Below, piece by piece: positions 32,807 through 43,900 of a stretch of 64,000 nt of DNA (position 1 is the stretch's first letter; every line of letters begins with the position of its first letter). Below the pieces are notes generated by a model. That model was not told where the DNA came from and searched no databases. It was given only the letters and a program-made list of their open reading frames with translations. The position numbers were made by a program, and so were the translations under genes. The stretch covers positions 15,003,501-15,067,500 of the forward strand of contig JAEOAD010000052.1 of NCBI GenBank assembly GCA_036365145.1, read 5' to 3'. The stretch is from Orientallactaga sibirica (lineage: Eukaryota; Chordata; Mammalia; Rodentia; Dipodidae).

Positions 32807-33006
32807 GGGCTGGAGAAAGCCAAAGGACCCAGGTTCAACTCCCCAGGTCCCATGTAAGCCAGACACACAAGGTGACACAAGCATGCAGAGTCGCACATGC
32901 CCACAAGGTGCCATACATGTCTGAAGTTCGATTGCAGTGGCTGGAGGCCCTGATGTGCCAATTCTCTGTCTGTTTCACTCTCTCCCTATCTCATTAAAAA
33001 AAAAAA
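32807..33006 (+). mobile_element. Dip SINE, A-box deletion
   Basis: GGGCTGGAGAAAG is joined to CCAAAGGACCC; about 35 bases with the A box are gone. Expanded body. Confidence 0.87.
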
Positions 33007-33185
33007 TTTATTTATTTATTTGAGAGAGAGCATGGACATTCCAATGCCTTTTGCCACTGCAAACAAACTCCAGATACATGTGCCACTTTGTACATCTGGC
33101 TTTACAGGAGTACTGGGGAATCAAACCCAGGCTGGCAGGCTTTGAAAGCAAGCATTTTTAACTGCTGAGCCACCTCTACAGTCCC
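33007..33185 (-). mobile_element. Dip SINE
   Basis: Antisense, tail against the A run of the preceding Dip. Confidence 0.85.
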
Positions 33186-33289
33186 CAAAGCATATTAATT
33201 GGGTGTTGTTTCATGAATGCTTTTCTGGGAAATGCTCCCCCAGGTAGGGCACCAACAGATTAAAGGACAATGTCACCAAAGTTCAACCT
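33186..33289. other. Unique sequence
   Basis: Nothing recognised. Confidence 0.4.
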
Positions 33290-33383
33290 TGTGAACCAAT
33301 GAGTGAACAAAATATACGCTTTGCTTCCTTCAGCTGCTTCTGGTCAGGTATTGTCCCAGCAATGAGAAAGTGACTAAAACACA
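33290..33383 (+). mobile_element. URR1-like 3' fragment
   Basis: CTGCTTCTGGTCAGGTATTGTCCCAGCAATGAGAAAGTGACTAAAAC, the same end as the 7292-7620 copy. Confidence 0.6.
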
Positions 33384-33825
33384 GAGCTTGGGTAAGAGGT
33401 CCTTACAGGAGAGTAGGTGACCTCAAAGCAGCCCCAGCATTGGACATCTCATCCCAGCATGGACAGTAACCTCCTCACAGCTGCATGGATGGAACTTCTG
33501 GTCCCTTGACTCTCACCCTCTGGATATGCTGTCATTCCCGCACCCCAGGTTGAGATACAAGATGCATCATTTCTACAGCTGGCACAGAGGGTCACTCTTA
33601 AGTGGTCAGTTACTTCTGAAAAAGGATGGCAGTGGTTGTTTTCTCAGAGGATGGCATCACACAAGTACATGCTTCTTTTATGGGACTGTGTAACTGAACA
33701 ATTGTCAGGGTAAAGTGAAGACATGATTTCTGACCTCTTCTAAGGGTTACATGCTAGGAATGCGTTGGTTGGCAGGAAAATAAACCAGCCGTAGTCCCCG
33801 TGTGGTACTGATAGCTCTGCTACTA
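33384..33825. other. Unique sequence
   Basis: Nothing recognised. Confidence 0.5.
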
Positions 33826-33998
33826 GCTTTTGTTTGTTTGTTTGTTTTGTCTTGTTTTGTTTCTCAAGGTAGGGTCTCACTGTAACCCAAGCTGACCTGG
33901 CACTTACTCTGTAGTCCCAGACTGGTCTCCAACTCATGGTGATCCTCCTGCCTCTGTTTCCCCAGTGCTGGATTAAAGGTTTGTGCCACCACACTGGC
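33826..33998 (-). mobile_element. B1 SINE
   Basis: Antisense; CTGCTACTAGC / TTGCTACTAAC at the two sides. Confidence 0.9.
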
Positions 33999-34009
33999 TT
34001 TGCTACTAA

Positions 34010-34325
34010 CATTTTAAACCTGTCTGCAGTCAGGAGTCACAGCTATTATTGTCCCTCCCAGTCCCCTCAGCTTTCAAGTGAGTATCAGTGCCTGGCCTGG
34101 GCTGAAAAGGAGACTGCCACAATGAGCTGGGCATCTCTGCGTGCAGGAGAGAGTTCCTCTCAGCTCATTTCATATTGACTGTAGCGGATGCCCACAAACT
34201 TTTTTAAAGAGAAAACATTCAGATGTAAAAATCAACCTATTTACAAATACGTAGAGAATGACTGACACTGTTTTATATTAAATCAAATCTGTTTTTTCTT
34301 ATTAAAATATAAATATTTGTTTTGT
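34010..34325. other. Unique sequence
   Basis: AT-rich end; no feature. Confidence 0.5.
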
Positions 34326-34329
34326 TTAG

Positions 34330-34480
34330 CTTTTTAGTTTTTTTGTTTTTTGCTTTTTGGGTTTTTTTTTGAGGCAGGGTCTCACACTAGCTGAGGATGA
34401 CCTGGAATTCACTCTATAGCCCAGACTGGGCTCAAACTCACAGTGATCCTCCTTACCTCAGCTTCCCAAGTGCAGGGATT
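34330..34480 (-). mobile_element. B1 SINE (split by Dip)
   Basis: Antisense; its last bases (GAGCCACCACACC) reappear at 34715-34730 behind a Dip. Confidence 0.9.
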
Positions 34481-34492
34481 AAAGACATGAGC

Positions 34493-34706
34493 AAAAAAAA
34501 GGGGGGGGGGTGCTGGAGAGATGGCTTAGTGGTTAAGGTGTTTGCCTGCAAAGCCAAAGGATCCCACATAAGCCAGATGCACAAGGGGGCCCATGTGTCT
34601 GGAGTTCATTCACAGTGGCTGGAGGCTCTGGTGCACCCATTCTCTCTCCTTTTCTCTCTGCCTCTTTCTCTCTCTCAAATAAATAAATTAAATAAATTTT
34701 TTTAAA
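34493..34706 (+). mobile_element. Dip SINE nested in B1, with 5' A8G10
   Basis: 12-base duplication AAAGACATGAGC (34481-34492, 34707-34718). Eight A and ten G precede the normal head. Confidence 0.94.
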
Positions 34707-34829
34707 AAAGACATGAGCCACCACACCTTTTTTTTCTTTTTTTAAATAAAACTTGGAAATTGCAATATTGTCATATACTCTTTACTTAAATTCACCAATT
34801 ACTAGATCTGTCAAATTTTCCTCTTTGTC

Positions 34830-34984
34830 CTTATTTATTTTTACTTCTTGAGGTAGGGTTTTACTCTAGCCCAAGCTGACCTGGAATTCACTATGTAGTC
34901 TCAGGGTGGCCTTGAACTCACAGCAATCCTCCCACCTCTGCCTCCCGAGTGCTGGGATTAAAGGTGTGTACCGCCATGCCCAAC
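34830..34984 (-). mobile_element. B1 SINE
   Basis: Antisense, complete. Confidence 0.9.
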
Positions 34985-35775
34985 TCTTATTTTCCTCTTA
35001 TAAAGCAAAAATATATTTATTTTTAGGCAAATACTTTTTAATTTAATTTTTGACAAATGTATGCATGGATATAACGTATCCATATTTAGCAAGTTAACAG
35101 GATACGTGGCCAGTCTGAGGCGCTGGTGTTTCTGTATAGTAGCAATGACTAGAAGAAAACGACCAGGCTGGATGCTGTTATTTGGCAGAGTGCTTGCTCA
35201 GCAGGCACGCAGCTCTAGATGGGCTCCCCAGCCCTCCAACACAGAGCTCGGGAAATGAAAAGAAACCTGCTGTCCCTGTTTGGTTTCAGAAAAACATTCG
35301 AATGGCCCTAGCACTCTTTGTATTCATTTTTAATGGAAATATAGCTAATTCTAGGGCCAGGCAAGGGGTATGCAAAATGAACCGGGGCAGTTTGTAATGC
35401 CAGCCAGCAAGCGCTGAGAACAAATGACAAGGATGTGTCAAAGAGATGCAGAAGCCAACTGGAAAAGTCCCCAATTGGCAAAGCTGGAACAGTTTGAACA
35501 ACAAAATAAATAATGCGTAACAACCCAAAGAGCAGCATGGGTACATGCTGGTGTAAGCAAGTGACCGACTGAACCCCAAGGATACAGAGCACAACTCTGT
35601 CGCCCTCAAGAACAGGACCCCCTTGGTGATTGGCTTCTGGAGCAAAGTGCCCCAGAGAAGCCTGGCAGAAGCTACGTAGCCCCAGTCTATACCCGGCTTT
35701 GATGCAGAGAACATTTCACTCCTGTGTTCCTTCCTCCAAGATTATCAGCATGTGGCACCATGCCACTGAATTATC
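34985..35775. other. SINE-free island, possible conserved non-coding DNA
   Basis: Balanced composition, CAATTGG and TAATTC motifs, no SINE for 790 bases. The 142-codon minus frame at 35286-35714 has no recognised domain. Confidence 0.5.
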
Positions 35776-35777
35776 TT

Positions 35778-35955
35778 TTTAATTTAATTTTTTTTTTTTT
35801 TTGGCTTTTTGAGGTACAGTCTTGCTAAAGCCCAGGCTGACCTGGAATTCACTCTGTATGTAGTCCCAGGTTGGCCTCAAACTCAGTGATCCTCCTACCT
35901 CTGCTTCCTGAGTGCCTGAGTGCTGTGATTAAAGGCATGCACCACCACACCTAGC
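35778..35955 (-). mobile_element. B1 SINE
   Basis: Antisense; small CTGAGTGC duplication inside. Confidence 0.88.
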
Positions 35956-35969
35956 ATATATATACATAT

Positions 35970-36151
35970 ATTTATTTAGTTTATTTATTTGAGAGAGAGA
36001 ATGGGCATGCCAGGGCCTCTAGCCACTGCAAATGAACTCCAGACCCATGTGCCACCTTCTGGATCTAGCTTTATGTACATACTTGGGGAATAGAAACTGG
36101 GTCCCTTAGCTTTGCAGGCAAACGCCTTAACTGCTAAGTCGTCTCTCTATC
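35970..36151 (-). mobile_element. Dip SINE
   Basis: Antisense; head CTAAGTCGTCTCTCTATCCC. Confidence 0.85.
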
Positions 36152-36217
36152 CCTTTTCTTTTTAAAAACGTATTTTTATATTATTTTACTTATAAGAGAA
36201 TTTTTAAAATATACAGT

Positions 36218-36748
<531 letters not shown>

Positions 36749-36790
36749 TTGCTGTTAACCCTCAAATAAACACCTGCCGATAAAATGTGC
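36749..36790 (+). promoter_or_regulatory. RBKS: RBKS 3' UTR with poly(A) signal
   Basis: A canonical AATAAA lies at 36765-36770, only 17 bases after the TGA, with GATAAA about 10 bases further on. The 3' UTR would therefore be very short. The exact cleavage site is inferred. Confidence 0.75.
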
Positions 36791-36947
36791 TCTTAAGAGT
36801 TATTAGAAAATGTCCTTCAAAGACTATTCATTCCAGTCATCTTCAAGCTTCCACTTACGTGTGATAATGATTCTTTGCTCTTTATGCATTTGCAAAAGCC
36901 CGCCAGAATTAGATTCCACCCTCAGGATCAGTACAAACATTACTACT

Positions 36948-37108
36948 GGGCTGGGTGTGGTGTGGTGTGGGTGTGATCCCAGTAAGGGTAGGCAGTGGTA
37001 GGCAGAGGTAGGAGGATCGCTGTGAGCTCAAGGCCACCCTGAGACCTCATAGTGAATTCCAGGTCAGCCTGGGCAAGAATGAGACCCTACCTTGAACAAC
37101 AACAAACC
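36948..37108 (+). mobile_element. B1 SINE
   Basis: Head carries a GTGTG slippage expansion; middle rearranged. Confidence 0.82.
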
Positions 37109-37368
37109 ACTACCACTACTATTCAGGGGCCAGCAACTCTGTTGACACAGATGAATGCTATGTGTACATAATAGAGTAGGTTGGTGGGCAGCAGTCTGAA
37201 GCCAGAGCAGGGAAGAGAACCCGGCCCAGGAGCTGCATCTCCCAGGTACATTCTAATAAGGACAGTAGAAACTCACCTCTGGCCTGTGTGGGCTTTCCTA
37301 AGTAGGAAGAAGCCAAGGGTCAGTATTGAATTACTGAAATATTTCCATGTTTATTTCAGCAACTGAGG
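37109..37368. other. Unique sequence between RBKS and MRPL33
   Basis: Nothing recognised. Confidence 0.4.
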
Positions 37369-37487
37369 TTTTTTTTTTTGTTTTGGGGAGGTTGTTTTGT
37401 TTTTTGAGGTGGGGTTTCACGCTATTCATCTTCCTACCCCTGCCTCCCCAGTGCTGGGATGAAAGGCGTGCACCACCACACCCAGCT
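37369..37487 (-). mobile_element. B1 SINE with internal deletion
   Basis: Antisense; about 50 bases of the middle missing. Confidence 0.85.
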
Positions 37488-38017
37488 CCAGCTAATGATT
37501 TTTAAAACATCAACAACCTGCCGGCCCCATTCAGCTCGGGGGCTACGTACAGAAGTAATTTGTTAGGCCATGTTAAGGCTCGTTTAATTTTTTTCAAAGC
37601 AATCCACGTATGCCAGAGACCCTTTACATGGCTTAACTAAGACAGTCTATGGTTTTTCTTGTAACCCAAGACCACTGAGTTGTTTCAGCCTACAAATAGC
37701 TAAGATCTCACCTGTTAATGCTTCAAATCAGAGCTTTACCAAAAAATGCCATAAAATAGCCAACTGACAATAATACCACAAACCCTGAAGACAAACTCAA
37801 CAACTGTTTACATTTAATTCTACTTCCAGAGAGCTGGGACATAGGGGAGGGGACACACCTGTTATTTGGGGTAGCACTGGCTCCTTAATGCTGGTGACCA
37901 TTGTGTAGGCTGCTTTCTCAAATACTTGAAATAGTGTGAACAAGCAGACTCTTGAGGAGCCATGAGCTTCTCTCACTTGAAACCAGAAAGAAAAAAATTT
38001 TTAAAGAATGCTGTGGA
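37488..38017. other. Unique sequence
   Basis: Nothing recognised. Confidence 0.5.
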
Positions 38018-38218
38018 GGGCTGGAGAGATGGCTCAGCCATTGAGGCATTTGCCTGCAAAGCCTAACAGCCCAAGTTTGATTCCCCAGTACCCACATAAA
38101 GCCAGATGAACAAAGTGGTGCATGCACCTGGAGTTCGTCTGCAGCAGCTGGAGGCCCTGTTGCTCCCATTCTGTCTCTCTCTGCTTGCAAATAAATTCAT
38201 TTAAAAAATAATAATAAA
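38018..38218 (+). mobile_element. Dip SINE
   Basis: Short type without (TC)n expansion, CTGCTTGCAAATAAATTC tail. Confidence 0.88.
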
Positions 38219-38223
38219 AACCT

Positions 38224-38372
38224 AGCCAGACGTGGTGGCACACACCTTTATCCCAGCCCTCAGGAGGCAGAGGTAGGTGGATTGTCATGAATTCAAGGCC
38301 ATTTTGAGATTACATACTGAATTCCAGGTCTGGGGTAGAGACCACACCTCAAAAAAACAAAATAAATTTTAA
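38224..38372 (+). mobile_element. B1 SINE
   Basis: Short deletion near the 3' end (CCAGGTCTGGGGTAGAG). Confidence 0.87.
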
Positions 38373-38602
38373 AAAATAATACAAACCCATGGGAAACAAC
38401 AGCCCTACTGAGAAAAGGCATGCTTTGGGTGGGCAGACATCCTTATGAGGACATCAGGGACCACCAGAGGACCACCACGCTCCAGAGACCCTAGAAGTCT
38501 CTGTATAGAAATATGCTACAGCTCCTCTCATTAAAACAAAAACAAGGATTTGTTGAAAAGAGGGGGAGGGGAAGGAATTATAATGGTTTATTGTCTTTAA
38601 GT

Positions 38603-38825
38603 ATGGAAGCTAGAGAGCTTAGTGGTTAAGGTGCTTGCCTACAAAGCCAAAGGACCCAGGTTCGATTCCCCAGGACCCATGTAAGCCAGATGCACAAGGG
38701 GGCACATGTATCTGGAGTTCATTTGCAGCAGCTGGAGGCCCTGGTGCACCCATTCTCATTCTCTCTCTACCTACCTACCTATTTTTCTCAAATAAATAAA
38801 TAAAAATAAAAATATTTTACAATAA
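38603..38825 (+). mobile_element. Dip SINE
   Basis: Head shortened to GGAAGCTAGAGAGCTTAGTGG; (CTAC)n then AAATAAATAAA. Confidence 0.85.
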
Positions 38826-38968
38826 TTAAAAATTTTAAAAAGCTCCCCAAAAATAAAAAAACTGAATTGTAACTTCAAAAGAATGATCTTTCTGGTATAT
38901 CAACAGTATATAGTAAAGCTGTTATTAAAACTAAAATAAAAATAATGACCTTTTAAAAAAAAGATATA

Positions 38969-39197
38969 GGGCTGGAGACATGGTTTAGCGGTTAAGGCGC
39001 CTGCCTCCTAAGCCTAAGAACGCCGGTTCCAACCTCCAGGTCCCACGTTTAGCCAGATGCAAAGTGACGCAAGGGCACAATGCCACACTTGCCCACAAGG
39101 GGGCGCACACATCTGGATTTCGTTCACAGCAGCTGAGAGGCTGCTAGCGCACCTATCTCTGTCTCCCCTCTCTCTCTGTGTCTCTCCAAAAAAAAAA
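38969..39197 (+). mobile_element. Dip SINE, third subfamily
   Basis: Perfect 11-base duplication AAAAAGATATA (38958-38968, 39198-39208). Confidence 0.93.
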
Positions 39198-39209
39198 AAA
39201 AAGATATAA

Positions 39210-39348
39210 AGCTGGGTTTGGTGGTGCATGCCTCCAGTGCCAGCACTCAGGAGGCTAAGGTAGGAGGAGAATCATTGTGAGTTCAAGGCCAGCTTGGAGC
39301 TAAAATGAGTTTGAAGTCAGCCTGGTCTAGTGAGACACTACCTCAAAA
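39210..39348 (+). mobile_element. B1 SINE, diverged
   Basis: GCTGGGTTTGGTGGTGCATGCC head. Confidence 0.82.
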
Positions 39349-39405
39349 TATATAGATCTAGGGAATAAAGGCATCCCTTGCCTTTTCTTGAAAATCCTAG
39401 AGACT

Positions 39406-39607
39406 GGGCTGGAGAGATGGCTTAGCAGTTAAGGCATTTGCCTGTGAAGCCTAAGGACCCAGGTTTGATTCCCCAAGACCCATGTAAGCCAGATGCACAA
39501 GGTGGTGCATGCACCTGGAATTCGTTTGCAGTGGCTGGAGGCCCTGGCTTGCCCATTCTCCTTGTTTCTCCTCTCTCTCTCTGCTTGCAAATAAATAGTG
39601 TTTTTTT
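39406..39607 (+). mobile_element. Dip SINE
   Basis: AATCCTAGAGACT / AATCCTAGATACT duplication at 39393 and 39608. Confidence 0.92.
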
Positions 39608-39619
39608 AATCCTAGATAC

Positions 39620-39900
39620 TGGGACTGTGGAGATGGCTCAGTGGGGAAAGCACTTGCCCTGTACAATGAATAAGTTTAGATCCTCAGAACCCACGTAAGC
39701 TCTGAAGCAGAAACATGTCTCTAATCCCAGCCTGTGTATGGCAAGATGGGCAGCAGAGACTCCCCGAAGCCTGCAGGCCATAGGTTGGCTGGCCTATGTG
39801 GCATGATTAACAATGAAGTCCTGTCTCAAACAAGGGAGAAGGCAAGGGCCAGTACCCTAATTGTCCTCTTCACTTCCATGACACTCAAGTGCACACATTT
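39620..39900 (+). mobile_element. B4 SINE
   Basis: GGGACTGTGGAGATGGCTCAGTGGGG head, B1-like part at 39690-39830, ACTTCCATGACACTCAAGTGC tail. Confidence 0.75.
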
Positions 39901-39906
39901 GCCCAA

Positions 39907-40026
39907 ACTTTTTTTTTAATATTTGAGAGAAAGGAAGAGGCAGATAGAGAATGGGTGCACCCAGGACTCCAGCCACTGCAAACAAATTCCAGGCACATGT
40001 ACCACCTTGTGCATCTGGCTTTTGGA
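39907..40026 (-). mobile_element. Dip SINE, head missing
   Basis: Antisense; stops at CATCTGGCTTTTGG. Confidence 0.82.
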
Positions 40027-40044
40027 GGGGGGTTAATTAAGGAT

Positions 40045-40222
40045 GGGCTGGGAATGTAGCTCAATGGGAAAGCACTTGCCTAGCATGCAAGAGGACCCAG
40101 CTGGGTTCAAATTCTAGTTCTGGACGGGAAGGGGGAAAACTGTAGATACTCGTGAATTCAAGACTAGTGTGGCTACACAGTAAGTTCTAGACCAGCCTGA
40201 GCTACACAGTAAGACCATGACT

Positions 40223-40254
<32 letters not shown>
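40045..40254 (+). mobile_element. B4 SINE
   Basis: ID-like part (TGTAGCTCAATGGGAAAGCACTTGCC), B1 right half, 32-base A tail. Confidence 0.8.
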
Positions 40255-40256
<2 letters not shown>

Positions 40257-40402
40257 CATGGCAGCACACACCTTTAATCCCAGCACTCAGGAGGCAGAGG
40301 TAGGAGAATCACCATGAGTTCGAGGCCACCCTGAAAATACAGAGTGAATTCCAGGTTAGCCTGAGCTCGAGTGAGACCCTACCTGGAAAAACCAAAATAA
40401 TG
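40255..40402 (+). mobile_element. B1 SINE, slightly 5'-truncated
   Basis: Begins GCATGGCAGCACACACC on the B4 A tail. Confidence 0.88.
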
Positions 40403-40828
40403 AAAATAATAATAATAGCCTGCTAGCTGCTGTGAGGAGAACGTGGAACGTGGACAACAGCACTCTTCTGCTCACCTTCCATCCCTACGTCACAGGACAT
40501 CTCACAGTCCTGGGGAGCTAGTCTGCCTTCCCTGAGAAAAAAAATAGAAGCCAGTTGAGAGTCACTATGGAAAATGCTTGTATCATAGAAGACAATAGTT
40601 ACTTCTTGGTAATGTGGTTGATTTTATTTCAAACAGTGGGGGAAAGATTGCTGAGACGATAGCACAAGCTATTTTAATATTTTTTATTAAGGCCTATAAA
40701 AATATCCAGAAAGATAAATAACATTCAATGATACCGCCCTAATAGGAAGAACTTTCCTTCTTCCATTGTTTCCTTCACAATGGCCTTGGAATCACAGGAG
40801 GCAGTCAGGCCATACCACTTCCTCTTCT

Positions 40829-40834
40829 TTTATT
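40829..40834 (-). promoter_or_regulatory. MRPL33: Likely MRPL33 poly(A) signal
   Basis: AATAAA on the minus strand about 80 bases past the stop. Further AATAAA matches lie at 40683-40688 and 40623-40628 and could be alternative sites. Confidence 0.6.
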
Positions 40835-40913
40835 CCTTGCTGCAGGATTTCTGAATCAGTATCCCCACCCTCAGTCTTCTCATTTATAAATCAAATTCAC
40901 TTCAGTCCATTGT

Positions 40914-40963
40914 TTAGAGGGAGCGTATTTTTCTCTGTTCCACAAAGAGGACTTTTTTTTTCA
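40914..40963 (-). CDS. MRPL33: MRPL33 terminal coding exon 4
   Basis: Acceptor CCTCATAG, then [16 protein letters not shown] and TAA (40916-40914). Nine consecutive A bases encode the KKK. The same positions are KQR in human MRPL33 as I recall it, so the homopolymer looks lineage-specific. Confidence 0.93.
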
Positions 40964-43900
40964 CTATGAGGCAAGAGAAAAAGGTTGTAACAGTAAACTA
41001 AGTGTCATCATTTTCATTTATTTGTTTTCAAGAAGAGAATGGGGAAGTCAGGGCCTCTTGTTACTGCAAGAAAACTCCAGACACATGCCATATTGTGCAT
41101 CTGGCTTTACATGGGTACTAGGGAATCAAACCCAGGCCATCAGGCTTTGCAAACAAGTGCATTTAACCACTGAGCCATCTTTCCAGCCCCCCCCTTTTTT
41201 TTTTTTGCTTTTTCAAGGTAGGGTTTCACTCTAGCTCAGGCGGACAGGCTGACCTGGAATTCACTATGTAGTCTCAGAGTGGCCTCAAACTCACAGTGAT
41301 CCTCCTACCTCTGCCTCCCGAGTGCTGGGATTAAAGGCAGCCCCATCATTTTTATTAGAATACACGCCATACTCTAAGCGCCTTGGTTTCTAATTTTACT
41401 ATTCCTTTGACATAAGAATAGAAATGATTTGCAAATTCAATCCCTCAATCCCAGAGAGGAAGTAGGAAGGAAGATAAAGGACAGGCCACCAACCAAGTAG
41501 TGTCCTAGGCACTTCATAAAAGTGGACAACAGTGACCTCTCTTAGCTGAGGACCACTCGGTAGTAGGGAACAAGAACAGGTTGGGGTGGGCTCCAGAAAC
41601 AGCAGAAATGAGCAGAACCCAGAAGAAATGGTGGTCTGACAGAAAAGTAAAACCACGAGCCTCTACTTTCCAGAGCCTGGTGATCGGCTCCTGAACTGTT
41701 TTAGTTAGATAATAAAATATACCCGCCAGGAGTGTCAGCGCATGCCTTTAATTTCAGCACTCGGGAGGCTGAGGTAGGATTGCCACACGCTTGAGGCTAA
41801 CGTAGGCTAGAATGAGATGCTGCCTTGGGGGGGTGGGAATAAAAAAACAAAAAGAAACATTATACCCAAACTTCAACATCCTGAGTTTTACTTAGCACAG
41901 AACCAAAACAGCAGTAGGATCCTGCCTGAGCAAAAGGCTGGGAGCAGCCGGGCATGGTGGCACATGTCTTTAATCCCAGCACTTGGGAGGCAGAAGTAAA
42001 AGGATGGCAGTGAGTTTGAGGCCACCCTGACAATACATAGTGAATTCCAGGTCAGCCTGGGCTAGAGCGAGACTCTACCTCAAAAAAAAAATAAAATAAA
42101 ATAGAATAAAAAGGCTGTGAGCAAGTGCTAAGAAACGGGCTTTCATGGTCTGAAGAGGGTCCTATAATCAATTTCCAACAGAACCCAAACAGCCCTGACC
42201 CATGTTTGAGACACACACACACAAAGCACCCAAGGAAAATCCAGTATTCCAAGGGACTGTGTGGCTGAACTAGTCTTCACCACATAAAGAGGTCTTAACT
42301 GTTTCTTCTTCTACAACAATCAAAATGAATACTCAGGGGCTGGAGAAGATGGCTTAGCAGTTAAGGCATTTGCCTGCAAAGCCAAAGGACCCCAGTTCAA
42401 ATCCCCAGGACCCATGTAAGCCAGATGCACAAGGAGGCACATGCATCTGGAGTTCGTTTGCAGTGGCTGGAGGCCCTGGTGCGCCCATTCTCTCTCTCAT
42501 ACACACACTCTCTCTACCTCTTTCTCTCTCTCTCTCTCAAATAAATAATTTTTTAATGGATATTCAGGGCTGGAGAGATGGCTCAGCGATTAAGGCACTT
42601 GCCTGCAATGCCTAAAGACCAAGGTTCCATTCCCCAGCACCCACATAAAGCCAGATGCACAAGGTGGTGCACGTGTCTGGAGTTCGTTTTAGCAGTTGGA
42701 AGCCCTTGCATGCCCATTTCTCTCAGTCTCTCTCTCTGTAAATAAATAAGAATATTTTTTAAAGGACCTGAATATCAAAGTGGACAGCAGTATCAGAGGC
42801 CTCAAGGTGGAGATAGAGCTTACTTCCCAAAGTAGGAGCAGCATTTGGACCTGCTTAACCTGGACAAGGGGTTAGGGCATGTAGCTAGTGTTACACCATT
42901 TGACCAGCATGCACAAGGCCAAGTTCAACCTCCAGCTTGTGGGGAGCGGTAGTATTCTAGCTCCAATGTTCATCAACAGAGTCCCTAGGCAAATTTATCA
43001 AAACACTCTCCCCTCAGTTTCCTTCCTGGTGTGAAAGAGAACTCCATTTCCTTCATAGAACTGTTGCCAGATAAACAGCAAGGACTCAGTACATGTTAGC
43101 TGAGTTGAAATGACACTGCTACCCACAAGAGCAAACATAAATCAACTTTCTGTCAAAATATTTTAATTCATAGAACGAATCTGTCAGATTCTTTTCATAC
43201 AGCTAACCTGAATCTATTCTGTTTCAATTAAAGTCTGTATTGCCTTGTTTAGTGATCCACAGAATTAAAACTGACAAGTTCTCATTCTTTATAATAAATG
43301 AAAGTTTAATAAGCTTATGTCTCAGCCTTTAATCCTTTCTACTTGGAAATTAGCATCAGTGATACATGAGGAAAACAAGTGAGAAATGACAGGCAAATGC
43401 AGCTGCTTTTTGCCATAGACCATATATGAAATGTTCAACTAACTGGAAATGCTTCCACATTTCCTGATTAGCTTCATAAAACAGACTAACAAAACATCAT
43501 TCTGGCTAGGCATGGTGGCACATGTCTTTAATGCCAGCACTGAGAAGGCAAACGAGGATCAACATGAGTTCAAGACTACACAGTGAATTCCAGGTCAGCC
43601 TGGGCTAGAACAAGACCCTACCTTGAAAAACCAAGAAGAAGAAGAATGAAAAGACTTCCAGCCTTGGTTCAATTCCCCAGTACCCATGTAAAGGAAGATG
43701 CTCAAAGTGACACATGCATCTGGAGTTTATTTGCAGCCAGAGTCCCTGGCATGCCCATATACTGTCTCTCCTGGCAAATAAATACATAAAAACATCTTGT
43801 TGGGGCTGGAGAGATGGTTTAGCAGGTAAGGCACATGCCTGCGAAGCCCAAGGACTCCGGTTCAATTCTCCAGGTCCCATGTAAATCAGTGTACAAGGGG

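Noticed and set aside
35286..35714. 142-codon minus-strand frame
   Set aside because: No start context, domain or splice support; lies antisense in the RBKS intron and overlaps another open frame.
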